Positions 45,227-54,368 of a stretch of DNA of 64,000 nucleotides are shown here, in pieces. The notes beneath the pieces were generated by a model that had not been told where the DNA came from, did no database searches, and saw nothing but the letters and a program-made list of their open reading frames with translations. The first letter of the stretch is position 1; the number at the start of each line of letters is the position of its first letter. The position numbers and the translations under genes were made by a program. Origin of the DNA: an uncultured Candidatus Saccharibacteria bacterium (GTDB lineage Bacteria > Patescibacteriota > Saccharimonadia > Saccharimonadales > Saccharimonadaceae); the NCBI GenBank assembly GCA_937981355.1, contig CALJPD010000011.1:1-64000 (forward strand), read 5' to 3'.

Positions 45227-45253
45227 AAAAAACAGAGGCCGCGCGAGCCTCAA
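45227..45253 (-). terminator. Terminator of tRNA-Arg(CCG)
   Basis: Minus strand GAGGC-TCGCGCG-GCCTC followed by TGTTTTTTATAG. Confidence 0.82.
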
Positions 45254-45260
45254 TTATCTA

Positions 45261-45337
45261 TGGTATACCCGGCAGGGTTCGAACCTGCGACCTTTGGTTC
45301 CGGAAACCAACGCTCTATCCAGCTGAGCTACGGGTAC
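45261..45337 (-). tRNA. tRNA-Arg (CCG)
   Basis: Acceptor GTACCCG/CGGGTAT, anticodon stem TTGGT/ACCAA with loop TTCCGGA (anticodon CCG), T-loop TTCGAAC, encoded CCA. Confidence 0.95.
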
Positions 45338-45414
45338 GTATAGTGGTATTGTACCACGGATGATTATGGCTTTGCTAGTGGATTTTTTGCCAACAAATCG
45401 GTACTATAAAAGAT

Positions 45415-47016
45415 ATGAGTAAGCAACTAGCGCGGCAACAATCTGCCGCTTGGGTCAAGAAGCCCGCCTTTATTTTCGTTAATCGACTATCTCCTCTTGC
45501 CTGCAAAGTACGACGCCATTGGTTTCGCATCGTCATTGTGGTAGCGCCACTGGTGGCGATGGCACTGTGCTGGTGGATTGGCAGCCAGCAAAGTGTGTGG
45601 TTTGATGAGGCATATTCGGTGTGGCTCGCCAAGCAGCCAATCAGTGAACTCATTCGCCTCACCAGTATCGATACGCACCCACCGCTCTACTATCTTATCC
45701 TTAAGCTCTGGGCCAGCGTATGGGGTTATAGTGAGCCAGCCCTGCGTGCCTTTAGTATCCTCTGCTATGGCGGCGCGATGGTTGGTATGGGGTGTTTCGT
45801 GCGGCGCTGGTTTGGTAAGCGCGCCGCGGGGTATACACTCCTCACACTGATTGGCACACCCCTACTCATGCGCTATGGCTTCGAGATACGGATGTATGCG
45901 CTGGGGTCGTTGATTGGTGTAAGTGCAACCGCCGTACTGGCACGCGCCTGGCACGACGACCGTTGGCGCGACTGGATGCTCTATGCGGTGCTTGTCGCCT
46001 TCGGCATGGGGACGCTGTATTATAGCGCCCTACTCTGGCTGGCTCAGCTGCTCTGGTTGATGGTTATGACCTATCGCCGCCAAGGCTTACAACAGTGGTG
46101 GAAGTTGCCGTGGCTCTGGGCATATGTCGTGAGCTTTATGTTGTTCTTGCCGTGGCTACCGACCTTCTTGGGGCAGATTGGCAATGGTGCCTTAGCCGAG
46201 ATTGGCCAGCCGATGAATCTGCAGAATTTGCTTGGCATCGCATCCTTCAATATGATTTATAAGCCCTCTTGGTTGCTAGGCGTTGTGTCGTCGCAACTTG
46301 TCCTTATTATTATCTGTGCCGTTGCGTGGGCGTGGCCTCGTGCAATGCGTTCGTTGCCGCATCCCGAGCTTGCTTGGCTATTGCTTGCTCATGTGGGCGT
46401 GCCAGTCGCAGCACTGATCGCTGTGTCACTATCTGCTCCAATGTATGTCGAGCGCTATCTTGCTCATGTGGTAATTAGTGGTATCACTATTGCAAGTGTT
46501 GTCCTCTATACAGCCTGCGTAGCCCTGCATCGTTCGCCATTGCGCTGGCACAAGGCTGTGTCAACCGCTCTCTTGGTACTTCTGCCAGTGGTTATGGTTT
46601 ATGGTATGGTGCAGTTATCATTGCAGGGCAACTTCAACTTCCAGCGTGATGAGCGACCCAATGTAAAGCAAGTTGCCACCCAGCTCGGCACCTGCCGCGA
46701 TGGGAGTATCATCCTTGCAGCCGACCCGTATATCGCCATAGAGATAAGCTATTATCTCGAGCAAGCGCAGTCACGTTGCCCCATCTACATGGCCTATGTG
46801 GGTGGCCCACTGATGGGCGGCTACGCACCGCTCGAAGGGAGCACCACGTACCGTAAGGTAGCCGACACCACTCAGCCCTTTACCGATGCCAAAAAAATCA
46901 ACGTTCTCTACTATAGCAGCTCGACCGCAACCACCACCCCAACACTACCCAGCGCTTACACTCTGCGCTCCGTCACTGGTGACCCACTCGTGCTGATGCA
47001 GTTTGCCCGTGACTAG
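45415..47016 (+). CDS. GT39/PMT-like membrane glycosyltransferase
   Basis: 533 residues with about ten membrane helices and a periplasmic-side C-terminal domain. WFDEAYSVWLAK holds the catalytic Asp after helix 1, and DTHPPLYYLILKLW is the family's second motif; MRYGFEIRMYAL follows. Such enzymes use polyprenyl-phosphate sugars to glycosylate proteins or lipids on the outside. TACTAT is 7 nt before the ATG. Substrate unknown. Confidence 0.88.
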   Translation: MSKQLARQQSAAWVKKPAFIFVNRLSPLACKVRRHWFRIVIVVAPLVAMALCWWIGSQQSVWFDEAYSVWLAKQPISELIRLTSIDTHPPLYYLILKLWASVWGYSEPALRAFSILCYGGAMVGMGCFVRRWFGKRAAGYTLLTLIGTPLLMRYGFEIRMYALGSLIGVSATAVLARAWHDDRWRDWMLYAVLVAFGMGTLYYSALLWLAQLLWLMVMTYRRQGLQQWWKLPWLWAYVVSFMLFLPWLPTFLGQIGNGALAEIGQPMNLQNLLGIASFNMIYKPSWLLGVVSSQLVLIIICAVAWAWPRAMRSLPHPELAWLLLAHVGVPVAALIAVSLSAPMYVERYLAHVVISGITIASVVLYTACVALHRSPLRWHKAVSTALLVLLPVVMVYGMVQLSLQGNFNFQRDERPNVKQVATQLGTCRDGSIILAADPYIAIEISYYLEQAQSRCPIYMAYVGGPLMGGYAPLEGSTTYRKVADTTQPFTDAKKINVLYYSSSTATTTPTLPSAYTLRSVTGDPLVLMQFARD

Positions 47017-47122
47017 TGCTCGAGCATTATACCATCTCTACAGTGGTGGATAGTTCATAGCCTCACCTATTAATTGCAGATTACTCCGCCATCATCTACA
47101 CTAGAAGGACAAGGAGGCATGT

Positions 47123-47731
47123 ATGATCGAACAACTCAAAAGACAGCTTATTGGTGCGTGGTGGGTGATTATTATCATTAGCCTGTCATTGATTATCTTT
47201 GGTGGAGTATCACTTGTGATGCCAGCAGTGACTCTCACTGTTTTGATGACACTCCTCGCTATTTTGATTATCGTCTGGGGATTGTCACAGCTGGTGCGTG
47301 GTTTACAAGTAGCAGACGGCCAAGCCAAGACATTTCTCGTAGTGGCAGGCGCGCTGCTTATTTTGCTTGGCGCGGTGATGCTTGCTAACCCTCGGGTTAG
47401 TGTGGCAACGCTCAGCTTTGTGCTTGGCTGGGTGGTAATGCTCCGCAGCCTCATCGACCTTGTACTCAGCCGTATCTTCGCCGCTAAGAGCCGCACGCGA
47501 GCGCTCTGGCTCATGTCTGGCGTGATCGGTGTTATTGTCAGTTTCGTCCTCTGGCTCTTCCCAGTGGGCAGTGCTCAGCTTTTCGTCCAGATCGTTGGTG
47601 GCTATGCACTGGTCAATGGTATCATCCTCCTTGTCAATGCCATCGAGCTGCGCCGCATCGTGCGTCGTCGTATGTATGGGCATCGCACAGCCAACAGGCC
47701 AATCGACCGGGGTGAGGTGATTGATCTGTAG
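47123..47731 (+). CDS. HdeD family membrane protein (DUF308)
   Basis: 202 residues, six membrane helices in three similar pairs with the DUF308 pattern (LIIFGGVSLVMP, LILLGAVMLANP, IVSFVLWLFPVGS). In E. coli HdeD is linked to acid resistance; the mechanism is unknown. AAGGAGG (47111-47117) is 5 nt before the ATG. Confidence 0.88.
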   Translation: MIEQLKRQLIGAWWVIIIISLSLIIFGGVSLVMPAVTLTVLMTLLAILIIVWGLSQLVRGLQVADGQAKTFLVVAGALLILLGAVMLANPRVSVATLSFVLGWVVMLRSLIDLVLSRIFAAKSRTRALWLMSGVIGVIVSFVLWLFPVGSAQLFVQIVGGYALVNGIILLVNAIELRRIVRRRMYGHRTANRPIDRGEVIDL

Positions 47732-47888
47732 TATATATTACAATGCTTACACCTCAAAACTTGCGTTGTTTTCCGCCTCAACCATTCTCAGGATTGACGT
47801 CTTACAAATACCAATCTATCAGCATTAGTGCTGCAAGTCAGATTGCCGCAGCGAAATTCCATAAGGCAGCGAGGGAAATGCGGCTAGT

Positions 47889-47934
47889 ATAAAAAGGGCT
47901 AGGCTTGAGGTCGTACTACCTTAGCCTTGCCCCA
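47889..47934 (-). terminator. Terminator of the pilin gene at 48012
   Basis: A long hairpin: GGGCTAGGCTTGAGGT (47896-47911) pairs with ACCTTAGCCTTGCCC (47918-47932), with TTTTT following on the minus strand. Confidence 0.85.
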
Positions 47935-48011
47935 TTCATTGCTATCTTAGCTGGCAGAGTATACGGCTCGCGGAGAGTAATATCTGGGCTTAGATCTTTA
48001 TGATGCTAATT

Positions 48012-48488
48012 TTACCTCTGCAACTCCGGCTCACACACTGCCGGTTGGGTTGGCTCAACGGCGCGGATTACATGACAGTAGCGCAGCGCACCATCGGTCG
48101 CTCGCGTCTCATTCTCGCCAGATTGCGCGCGGTAGGCATCACATCCGCCCTCTTTAGGCTCGCTCTCTGAACCCTTTATATGATAGACAAGCCCCCGGGT
48201 GGTGCGCGTTGTTGCCTCTATGCAGTAGGTTGCCGATGCGACGTATTTGAGTGTCGCTGTCACATTCTCACTCTTATTATAATCAGCTGGTAGCGATGTA
48301 GGATAACCATTATAAAATGTCCGGTAGGCTGTCATGGCCGCGGCAGCAGCCCGCAGATCGCTCACGAGCTCCGTCTGGGCTGCACGCTGACGCCACGCAC
48401 CATACCCCACGATTGACGCCGACACCAAGATCGCTAGTATCGCCACCACTGTCAAAATCTCAACCAGCGTAAACCCTCGCTTATTCAT
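48012..48488 (-). CDS. Type IV pilin-like protein, distant from the main pilin cluster
   Basis: 158 residues. Leader MNKRG, then FTLVEILTVVAILAILVS with Glu at +5, and a head with four Cys (ATYCIEA, GGCDAY, LRYCHV, AVCEPE). TATGAT is 6 nt before the ATG. It has its own terminator and so is a single-gene unit. Confidence 0.85.
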   Translation of the reverse strand: MNKRGFTLVEILTVVAILAILVSASIVGYGAWRQRAAQTELVSDLRAAAAAMTAYRTFYNGYPTSLPADYNKSENVTATLKYVASATYCIEATTRTTRGLVYHIKGSESEPKEGGCDAYRAQSGENETRATDGALRYCHVIRAVEPTQPAVCEPELQR

Positions 48489-48590
48489 GCCTTCATCATA
48501 ACATAAGCGTCTTGGAGAGTACAGATGGTATTACTGTGTTTTGTCGATACATGATCGCCCACCCGCATTCACTGCCTGATCTGGGTTACT

Positions 48591-49199
48591 CTACACCAAG
48601 TAGCTGATAATCTCATCTGCCACTGCAATAGCCGATGGATAGGTGCTCGTGTCAATCGGGCCACCAAGCGTTAGGTCGTGGCTAGCCAGCACCGCTGGGA
48701 ACTGCTGCATGCTATCCATGTCATCCTCGCCATCGCGCATAAATTCTTCAAAGCTCTGAATCACCGCTGCATCGCGCCCAGCACGCCGCCTCGCCTCGGC
48801 TACGCCCTTAAAGCGCTCATAGCGGAGTTCATCTGGCGCTGTGAGCACCACCGTCCGGTAGCGATCACCCAGTCGCTCCTTAAGGCGGCAGGCACTGCGG
48901 TAGTCACGCAGGCCATCGAGCACCACGAGCTCCACGCCAGGCCGCTCAAGCAGCTCCAGTGCCCGATCGGCCAGCAAGCTCGGCGCAGACTCTGTCATGA
49001 TCTGCAGCACGCGCAAATAATCGCTCCGCTTGCGCAGTGTCATATGATGGCTCGCGGCATATTCGCGCAAGACATCGCTCGGACGAAACAAAACAACCCC
49101 GGCACCCAGCCGCGGCATTAGCTCACGAATTGTTGATGATTTGCCGGCGAGTTCTCGCCCAGTAATATTCACAATTTGGATGGTTCGAGTAGATCTCAT
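48591..49199 (-). CDS. P-loop nucleotide kinase-like protein (UPF0200/dephospho-CoA kinase-like)
   Basis: 202 residues. P-loop NITGRELAGKSST at the N-terminus, LVVLDGLRDYRSACRLKERL as the second acidic motif, and RFKGVAEARRRAGRD as the lid with conserved Arg, followed by EEFMRDGEDD. This order is that of the UPF0200 and dephospho-CoA-kinase-like families. TACAAT is 7 nt before ATG 49199. Substrate not known. Confidence 0.72.
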   Translation of the reverse strand: MRSTRTIQIVNITGRELAGKSSTIRELMPRLGAGVVLFRPSDVLREYAASHHMTLRKRSDYLRVLQIMTESAPSLLADRALELLERPGVELVVLDGLRDYRSACRLKERLGDRYRTVVLTAPDELRYERFKGVAEARRRAGRDAAVIQSFEEFMRDGEDDMDSMQQFPAVLASHDLTLGGPIDTSTYPSAIAVADEIISYLV

Positions 49200-49628
49200 A
49201 CCCTCTATTGTAGCATGGCATCTGCGGCAGAAATACCTCAAAAACAGCAAATTTATGGTATTTGTTCTATTTTTGGCTCATAACCTCTGTCTATGCTCTC
49301 CTCTATATCTGCAACTTTATTCGATGAAGTATGCGGACTGGCCACTACAATAAGTGCTGTACCCTCGCACCAAAGGGATGAATGTTCTAGAAAAAACATT
49401 CATTTTATGCAGCCAAGCTAGCAGCAGGAAGCAGACGAAGTGAACCGTTTGCTATGAGAATATAGGCACTCAGGTATCTGCAACAAAATACATTATTTGT
49501 ATTTTTGTCTATAATATTACATATTATATTCTATTACCCCTGTTTTTGGGCACATTATGCAATATTGTGCGTTATTTTGCCATTTTCCTCTTCCCTTTTT
49601 GCGACCTCTGTTGTATAGTGAATGGACT
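49200..49628. other. Intergenic region with a plus-strand hairpin and recurring motifs
   Basis: No ORF. It holds a perfect hairpin ATGAATGTT-CTAGAAAA-AACATTCAT (about 49378-49403) followed by TTTTATG, which could end a short plus-strand RNA of unknown start, and two copies of the ACCTCTG sequence (49283, 49604). TATAGT at 49614-49619 is the likely -10 of the next gene. Confidence 0.35.
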
Positions 49629-50255
49629 ATGCATACACAACAGAGAACAAACAGGGGTCATGAAGCCCTAGATTCTTCATCAACATCCAAATGTGGTGAT
49701 GGCAAGTATGAAGTTACTGAGCTACCATCAATTCCACGGCGCACTATACTAGGTGCACTAGGTGTTAGCTTGGCTGCTACGCTCGTTGGACGTCGCTACC
49801 TAGGCAGAAAGGAAAGCCCAAGCACACAAGCTGAGCATCAACCCACCCCCGAAGAGCAAGCTGCCCAGCTAGTCGATGCGTATAGCGGTTACCTCAGCCA
49901 GCGCAAAGCCTACGAGGAAGGTAAAATCACTCAGGAGCCCCAGCCACCAGTTGAACTAAGCAATATTACTACACAGCCAGTCGAGGCTGGCGACAGCATC
50001 GGCACTGTGGTAGACCGGCACATCGCTGCACTTACCGAAGCAGATGCATTCCATACCAAGCCCGAGCAAGATGGCGTGACTCATGTTGCATCGGCCCGCG
50101 TTGCGGAGCTCCACCTGACCGATGGCGACACCCACTACGAGCTACAGCCTGGAGACGTCGTGACACTCGCGCAATACCAGGGTTTTGTTATACCACTGAC
50201 AGTCAACCCACACGAGCCAATCTCCGGCGTGCCGCAGCACACTCTCGAGCCATAA
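49629..50255 (+). CDS. Membrane-anchored or secreted protein, unknown function
   Basis: 208 residues. A polar N-terminus, then IPRRTILGALGVSLAATLVG (about residues 37-57), a twin-arginine-like motif before one hydrophobic helix, and a soluble extracellular part that is Glu/Gln-rich. It may be a single-pass anchor rather than a Tat substrate. The second half is beta-rich (LHLTDGDTHYELQPGDVVTL). TATAGT is 9 nt before the ATG. A terminator follows. Confidence 0.62.
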   Translation: MHTQQRTNRGHEALDSSSTSKCGDGKYEVTELPSIPRRTILGALGVSLAATLVGRRYLGRKESPSTQAEHQPTPEEQAAQLVDAYSGYLSQRKAYEEGKITQEPQPPVELSNITTQPVEAGDSIGTVVDRHIAALTEADAFHTKPEQDGVTHVASARVAELHLTDGDTHYELQPGDVVTLAQYQGFVIPLTVNPHEPISGVPQHTLEP

Positions 50256-50275
50256 CTATTTCATGCGCTGTAATA

Positions 50276-50304
50276 AACCAGCCAGCCACTCTGGCTGGTT
50301 TTTT
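50276..50304 (+). terminator. Terminator after the 208-residue gene
   Basis: AACCAGCCAG-CCACT-CTGGCTGGTT (50276-50300) followed by TTTT. Confidence 0.9.
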
Positions 50305-50361
50305 GGTATGAGCATAGCCAGTTCGCTCTCTCGCATCAAGAGTGATATAATAGCGTAGACG

Positions 50362-50709
50362 ATGCAAATGGAGCAGGTGCAAGCACTGATTTTTACGATT
50401 CGCCAGGCGGATGCCACGCGGCTCAATGATCTCGCATATGCCGAGAAAACAGTGCGCATGCTTGCCAAGGTAGCTGGCCTGCACGCACTGGAGTCTGTCT
50501 CGCATCAGTTCTCGCCGCAAGGCGTGAGTGTGTCGTTGCTGCTCGCTGAGTCGCACGCCACTATCCACACCTGGCCCGAGAGACGCGGAGCGTACCTCAG
50601 TATTGCCACGTGCCGACCACTGAGCGAGGATACAATTGAGACTCTCCGCCAAGCCATTGCAGACGCATTTTATACCAACACTATAACGATCGAAAGCGCT
50701 ATCTTATGA
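50362..50709 (+). CDS. speD: S-adenosylmethionine decarboxylase (SpeD, prokaryotic class 1)
   Basis: Makes decarboxylated AdoMet, the aminopropyl donor for polyamines. 115 residues, one domain. Self-cleavage motif LAESHATIHTWPE, in which Ser becomes the pyruvoyl cofactor. TATAAT (50346-50351) is 10 nt before the first ATG. It overlaps the DUF4178 gene by 4 nt (ATGA) and heads an operon with a membrane aminopropyltransferase. Confidence 0.93.
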   Translation: MQMEQVQALIFTIRQADATRLNDLAYAEKTVRMLAKVAGLHALESVSHQFSPQGVSVSLLLAESHATIHTWPERRGAYLSIATCRPLSEDTIETLRQAIADAFYTNTITIESAIL

Positions 50710-51410
50710 CCAAACGCACCAAAGCTCGCCTCAAAATCAACGACGTCCTGCGCGGCAAGCGAACCAACTTCCGCGCGGTGGGTTGCTTGCTATTTAAAGA
50801 AGAAAACCCCGAGACCAAGCAAACCTCCTACTGGGAAGAATGGGAGCTAACGGGCCTCGAAAATTACGATAGCTGGGTAGAGTACGACCACGATAGTAAG
50901 GTTGTGTCGCTCTATGAGCCAGTGCGGTTTGCCCAGCGGCTTGAGCCAGAGCACCTAGCTGCTGGCAATGAGTTTACCATTACGCTCGAGGATGGCACGG
51001 TGCAAACCATTACCGTTGCAGAGGCCGGCGAAGGCACCATTATGGCCATCCACGGCAAGAACGCCTACCAGGTCTTCGAGGGTGAACCAATGGCCTACGC
51101 CAGCCTGCACTACACCGACACCGAGACCGGCGCTACCACCACCTACACGGTAGAAAAATATAACCAGCGTGAGTACGACGTTTACCGCAAAACACCCTTG
51201 TCCGATGCGCAGCAAAAGGAACTATTTGGCCGGCTCATCCGTCCGCGCAACTGGCCGCTATTTTGGCGCTGGGTAGGAATTATTGCCTTTGTTAGTTCAC
51301 TATTGTTTGCCATCTATGATGAGTTCTTTAGCCATGATAATTCGCACAGCACCGGCACCTATCACGGGCGTAGCGTCTATGGTGGTGGTAGTGGCGGCGT
51401 AGGCAAATAA
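50706..51410 (+). CDS. DUF4178 membrane protein in the speD operon
   Basis: 234 residues: a soluble N-terminal DUF4178 domain (VLRGKRTNFRAVGCLLF, then YWEEWELTG), a second beta-rich part, one membrane helix (about 180-203) and a Gly/Ser-rich tail (SVYGGGSGGVGK). DUF4178 is known next to speD, DUF350 and spermidine-synthase-like genes. Its role in an envelope-linked polyamine system is inferred from that context. Confidence 0.8.
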   Translation: MTKRTKARLKINDVLRGKRTNFRAVGCLLFKEENPETKQTSYWEEWELTGLENYDSWVEYDHDSKVVSLYEPVRFAQRLEPEHLAAGNEFTITLEDGTVQTITVAEAGEGTIMAIHGKNAYQVFEGEPMAYASLHYTDTETGATTTYTVEKYNQREYDVYRKTPLSDAQQKELFGRLIRPRNWPLFWRWVGIIAFVSSLLFAIYDEFFSHDNSHSTGTYHGRSVYGGGSGGVGK

Positions 51411-51440
51411 CCTGGACGTGGAAGGCATACAGAAGACACT

Positions 51441-52988
51441 ATGGCACATACTCGCGTCACGCCACCAGGCACCAAGCGTATCACCAACAAGGAAAATATC
51501 GCGCTGTTTGCGGCAGCGCTCCTCGTGGCAATTGGCGGACTCATCTACGAGCTCATCTTGGGTACGGCTGCCTCATACCTAGTGGGCGATTCAATCCTGA
51601 GTTTTAGCCTGGCAACTGGTATAACCCTCTTCGGCATGGGGGTGGGGTCGCTACTGGTGCGACATATTCACTGGCACCCAGCCACAAGCTTCGCCGTTAA
51701 TGAAATCCTGCTAGGGTTAGTGGGTGGTAATTCGGTACTCCTACTATACAGCGCCTTTAGCTTGAGCAAGCTGCACTGGCCAGTATTTGCGCTGATTAGC
51801 CTGGTGATTGGCGTGCTGATCGGCCTGGAAATTCCGCTACTCGTCAAGATGTTTACACGATACGGCCGACCGTCTTCAGTGGAACTACTCAGTAAGGTGC
51901 TCGCAATCGATTACTTTGGCGCACTGGTGGCTTCACTGATATTCCCGCTCTTCCTATTACCAAGTCTTGGTCTGATGCGCAGCACCTACTTGATCGCCAC
52001 GCTTAACATCGCCGTGGCAGTGCTGATTCTATTACAGCTCAAGACCTCGCGCAAACTTCTAACTGCCAGTGTGGTAGCAACCATTCTGCTGCTGGGGCTA
52101 TTCTTCGGTGCCATCTGGCTGGAGCATCACATTGATACCAAGGCCTATAAAGACCCAGTCATTCTCTACCAGCAGTCGGCTTACCAAAAGATTGTCCTCA
52201 CAAAGTACAAGCAGGATTTACGCCTGTATCTGAATAACAATCTCCAGTTCTCTAGCCTGGACGAAGCCCGCTACCACGAAACGCTAGCCGGCGCAGCGAT
52301 GACAGCCGTCAAGCAGCCCAAAAACGTGTTGATTATGGGCGGTGGCGACGGGCTGCTCGCGCGCGAGATCCTTAAGTACCCGAGCGTAGAGTACATCACC
52401 CTGGTGGATATCGATCCGGCCATGACACAGCTGGCGCGCACGAATCCCCTACTAACTGAGCAAAACAAGCGCTCGCTTGCTAGCCCCAAAGTGCGCGTCG
52501 TGAACGAGGACGCTTTTTTATTTGCCTTCAATACGCACCAGGCGTATGATGCCATTCTGATCGACCTCGTCGACCCGTCTAACGACCGCTTAGCCAAGCT
52601 CTACTCGCAGCAATTCTACCGCCAGGCTGAGCGTATTCTCAGCCCCACTGGTGTGATGATCACCCAAGCAACATCGTCGTACTTTTCGCCAAACGCCTTC
52701 GCAACGGTAGCCAGTACTATCACATCTGCCCAGCCCCAGCGACATATCACGCCTTTTAGTATTAATGTGCCTTCCTTTGGCGAGTGGGGCTTTGTGCTGT
52801 CGACAAAAGATAAAGCTAGCCTGCTGAGCCAGCCGCTGCCGCCTGGGCTCAGCTACACCAATACCAAACTGCTCGACTACGCCCTGCGCCAGCGCCCCGC
52901 TAGCCTACCCCCAGCGGGCATCTCTACCCTACTGACACCGCGGATCATCGATGTCTATAACCGTGATATGGCGCAGTGGCGGTATTAG
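51441..52988 (+). CDS. Membrane-fused polyamine aminopropyltransferase (spermidine synthase-like)
   Basis: 515 residues. An N-terminal domain with about seven membrane helices (from LFAAALLVAIGGLIYELILG) is fused to a spermidine-synthase fold: YQQSAYQKIVL, LDEARYHETLA, the AdoMet-binding LIMGGGDGLLAREI, and IDLVDPSNDRLAKLYS with the catalytic Asp. It would transfer aminopropyl groups from decarboxylated AdoMet made by SpeD, at the membrane. The acceptor may be a polyamine, lipid or peptide. Third gene of the operon, 30 nt after DUF4178. Confidence 0.9.
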   Translation: MAHTRVTPPGTKRITNKENIALFAAALLVAIGGLIYELILGTAASYLVGDSILSFSLATGITLFGMGVGSLLVRHIHWHPATSFAVNEILLGLVGGNSVLLLYSAFSLSKLHWPVFALISLVIGVLIGLEIPLLVKMFTRYGRPSSVELLSKVLAIDYFGALVASLIFPLFLLPSLGLMRSTYLIATLNIAVAVLILLQLKTSRKLLTASVVATILLLGLFFGAIWLEHHIDTKAYKDPVILYQQSAYQKIVLTKYKQDLRLYLNNNLQFSSLDEARYHETLAGAAMTAVKQPKNVLIMGGGDGLLAREILKYPSVEYITLVDIDPAMTQLARTNPLLTEQNKRSLASPKVRVVNEDAFLFAFNTHQAYDAILIDLVDPSNDRLAKLYSQQFYRQAERILSPTGVMITQATSSYFSPNAFATVASTITSAQPQRHITPFSINVPSFGEWGFVLSTKDKASLLSQPLPPGLSYTNTKLLDYALRQRPASLPPAGISTLLTPRIIDVYNRDMAQWRY

Positions 52989-53045
52989 GGTTGGTGCGGT
53001 ACGAGCGTATTTGCACTCAGCTGCTTTACATCTTATAATATACGT

Positions 53046-53825
53046 ATGCATGATACGCTACCGCGCAGACAATCCTGTCATTACGATATCCAGTGGCACC
53101 GCCAAACAGGTGTGTTTTACCCTGAGCAACTATCAGGTACGCCAACCGCTGGTGTATCTGCCAATACCTGGCACGAGTACACGAATCTAATACGCCAAGC
53201 AACTGTTGATAACCCCACTCATCGCTTCATCAGCCCCGAACTCATGACGACGGCAGACATGGAGCTGGCTGAAATCCCAGACCAACATGCAGTGGTAAAT
53301 GATCGCCTCGCCGAGCTACAGGAACTCTCTATCTCTATGCCCGCAGCGGAGCTTGTGGTGGGCACACCAGAGTACCAGCCGGATGGAATTTACAACTCAC
53401 TTGTTATCATCCAAAATGGTATACGCCGCGTGCTTGAGCGCAAACGTACGATTTTTAGCTCAGCCGAGCGAGGGACATTCACCGCAAGCAACACATTGCA
53501 GCAACGGTGTACTCGCACGTTATCTGCTGTGTGTGCCGATTTAGTGGGTTACGGCGTACAATATCCTGAGCTTCCCCAAGACACCCGTGCCATCCACGCC
53601 AGCTGCTGCTGGGCGACACCGCTCGAGGAGGAAGCTCGCTATGCCGCAGCACCAGATGAAGAACGCTACACCAGCGCCATGACGCACACGCTTGGTCATC
53701 TCTTCACGCACTATCCACAGCTGCAGCAGATCATGGTTGTTGATCGCACCCCACCCAGCACAGCCATCCCACCGCTCAACTGCGTGGCGCGGCGGAATAC
53801 GCATAATGGTATAATAGAGCCATGA
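53046..53825 (+). CDS. Nitrilase (carbon-nitrogen hydrolase)-like protein
   Basis: 259 residues. The order of a nitrilase-superfamily Glu-Lys-Cys triad can be traced: HRFISPELMTT (Glu), VVGTPEYQPDGIYNSLVIIQ, LERKRTIFSSAE (Lys), SAVCADLVGYG (Cys) and SCCWATP. The match is weak and the N-terminus is shorter than usual, so the family call is tentative. TATAAT (53034-53039) is 6 nt before the ATG. The stop overlaps the FKBP start, and the FKBP promoter lies inside this gene. Confidence 0.55.
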   Translation: MHDTLPRRQSCHYDIQWHRQTGVFYPEQLSGTPTAGVSANTWHEYTNLIRQATVDNPTHRFISPELMTTADMELAEIPDQHAVVNDRLAELQELSISMPAAELVVGTPEYQPDGIYNSLVIIQNGIRRVLERKRTIFSSAERGTFTASNTLQQRCTRTLSAVCADLVGYGVQYPELPQDTRAIHASCCWATPLEEEARYAAAPDEERYTSAMTHTLGHLFTHYPQLQQIMVVDRTPPSTAIPPLNCVARRNTHNGIIEP

Positions 53826-54196
53826 CACAATACGAAGGAACCAAACTCACCGACTTTACACCTATCGCTAAGGTCGACGCACTGCAAACCATCGACATTA
53901 TCCCTGGCACTGGTGCCGAGGTACCAGCTGGCGCAACCATCACCGCACACTATACTGGTGCACTGTGTAAAAATGGCATCATCTTCCAGAGCAGCCACGA
54001 CTTTGGCCAGCCCGTCACCTTCGGCCTCGACCAAGTCATCCGCGGTTGGACAGAGGGTGTGCCTGGCATGAAGGTCGGTGGCATGCGCCGACTCATCATC
54101 CCAAGCGACATGGCCTACGGCTCCGTCCGCGCCGCCGCCAACATCCCACCTAATAGCGATCTCGTGTTCGACATTGAGTTGATGGATATTAAATAA
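53822..54196 (+). CDS. FKBP-type peptidyl-prolyl cis-trans isomerase
   Basis: Speeds up proline isomerisation during folding. 124 residues with the FKBP core: GATITAHYTGALCKNGIIFQ, QVIRGWTEGVPGMKVGGMRR, IPSDMAYGS, LVFDIELMDI. No signal peptide, so cytoplasmic. TATAAT (53810-53815) is 6 nt before the ATG, so it may be transcribed on its own as a leaderless mRNA as well as from the upstream gene. Confidence 0.94.
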   Translation: MTQYEGTKLTDFTPIAKVDALQTIDIIPGTGAEVPAGATITAHYTGALCKNGIIFQSSHDFGQPVTFGLDQVIRGWTEGVPGMKVGGMRRLIIPSDMAYGSVRAAANIPPNSDLVFDIELMDIK

Positions 54197-54216
54197 CAAA
54201 AGGTCAGCGCGCAACA

Positions 54217-54246
54217 AGAAGCTCTTACTAGGTGAGCTTTTTGTTT
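54217..54246 (+). terminator. Terminator after the FKBP gene
   Basis: AAGCTC-N9-GAGCTT (54219-54239) followed by TTTTGTTTT. Confidence 0.7.
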
Positions 54247-54338
54247 TCTTTGTAGATTTGCTTGAGGCGTTTGAGGAGTTCGTCGTCGCCTGGTCGATTA
54301 TCATACGAAGCAAATAGCCACCCTTTCCAGGTGGCCAT
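54228..54338 (-). CDS. Possible 36-residue protein downstream of dnaK
   Basis: A short frame starting MATWKGWLFASYDNRPG and ending in a charged amphipathic helix (DDELLKRLKQIYKENKK), just after the dnaK stop on the same strand. The helix looks protein-like, but no ribosome site is seen, and the 5' part coincides with a hairpin (GCCACC/GGTGGC) that may instead help end the dnaK transcript. Confidence 0.3.
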   Translation of the reverse strand: MATWKGWLFASYDNRPGDDELLKRLKQIYKENKKLT

Positions 54339-54368
54339 TCGCAATGCAGCTGTAGCTATAACGCGATG

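Noticed and set aside
49735..49800. Tat signal peptide in the 208-residue protein
   Set aside because: The RR pair lies about 37 residues from the start and the rest of the motif is weak; a plain membrane anchor is simpler.
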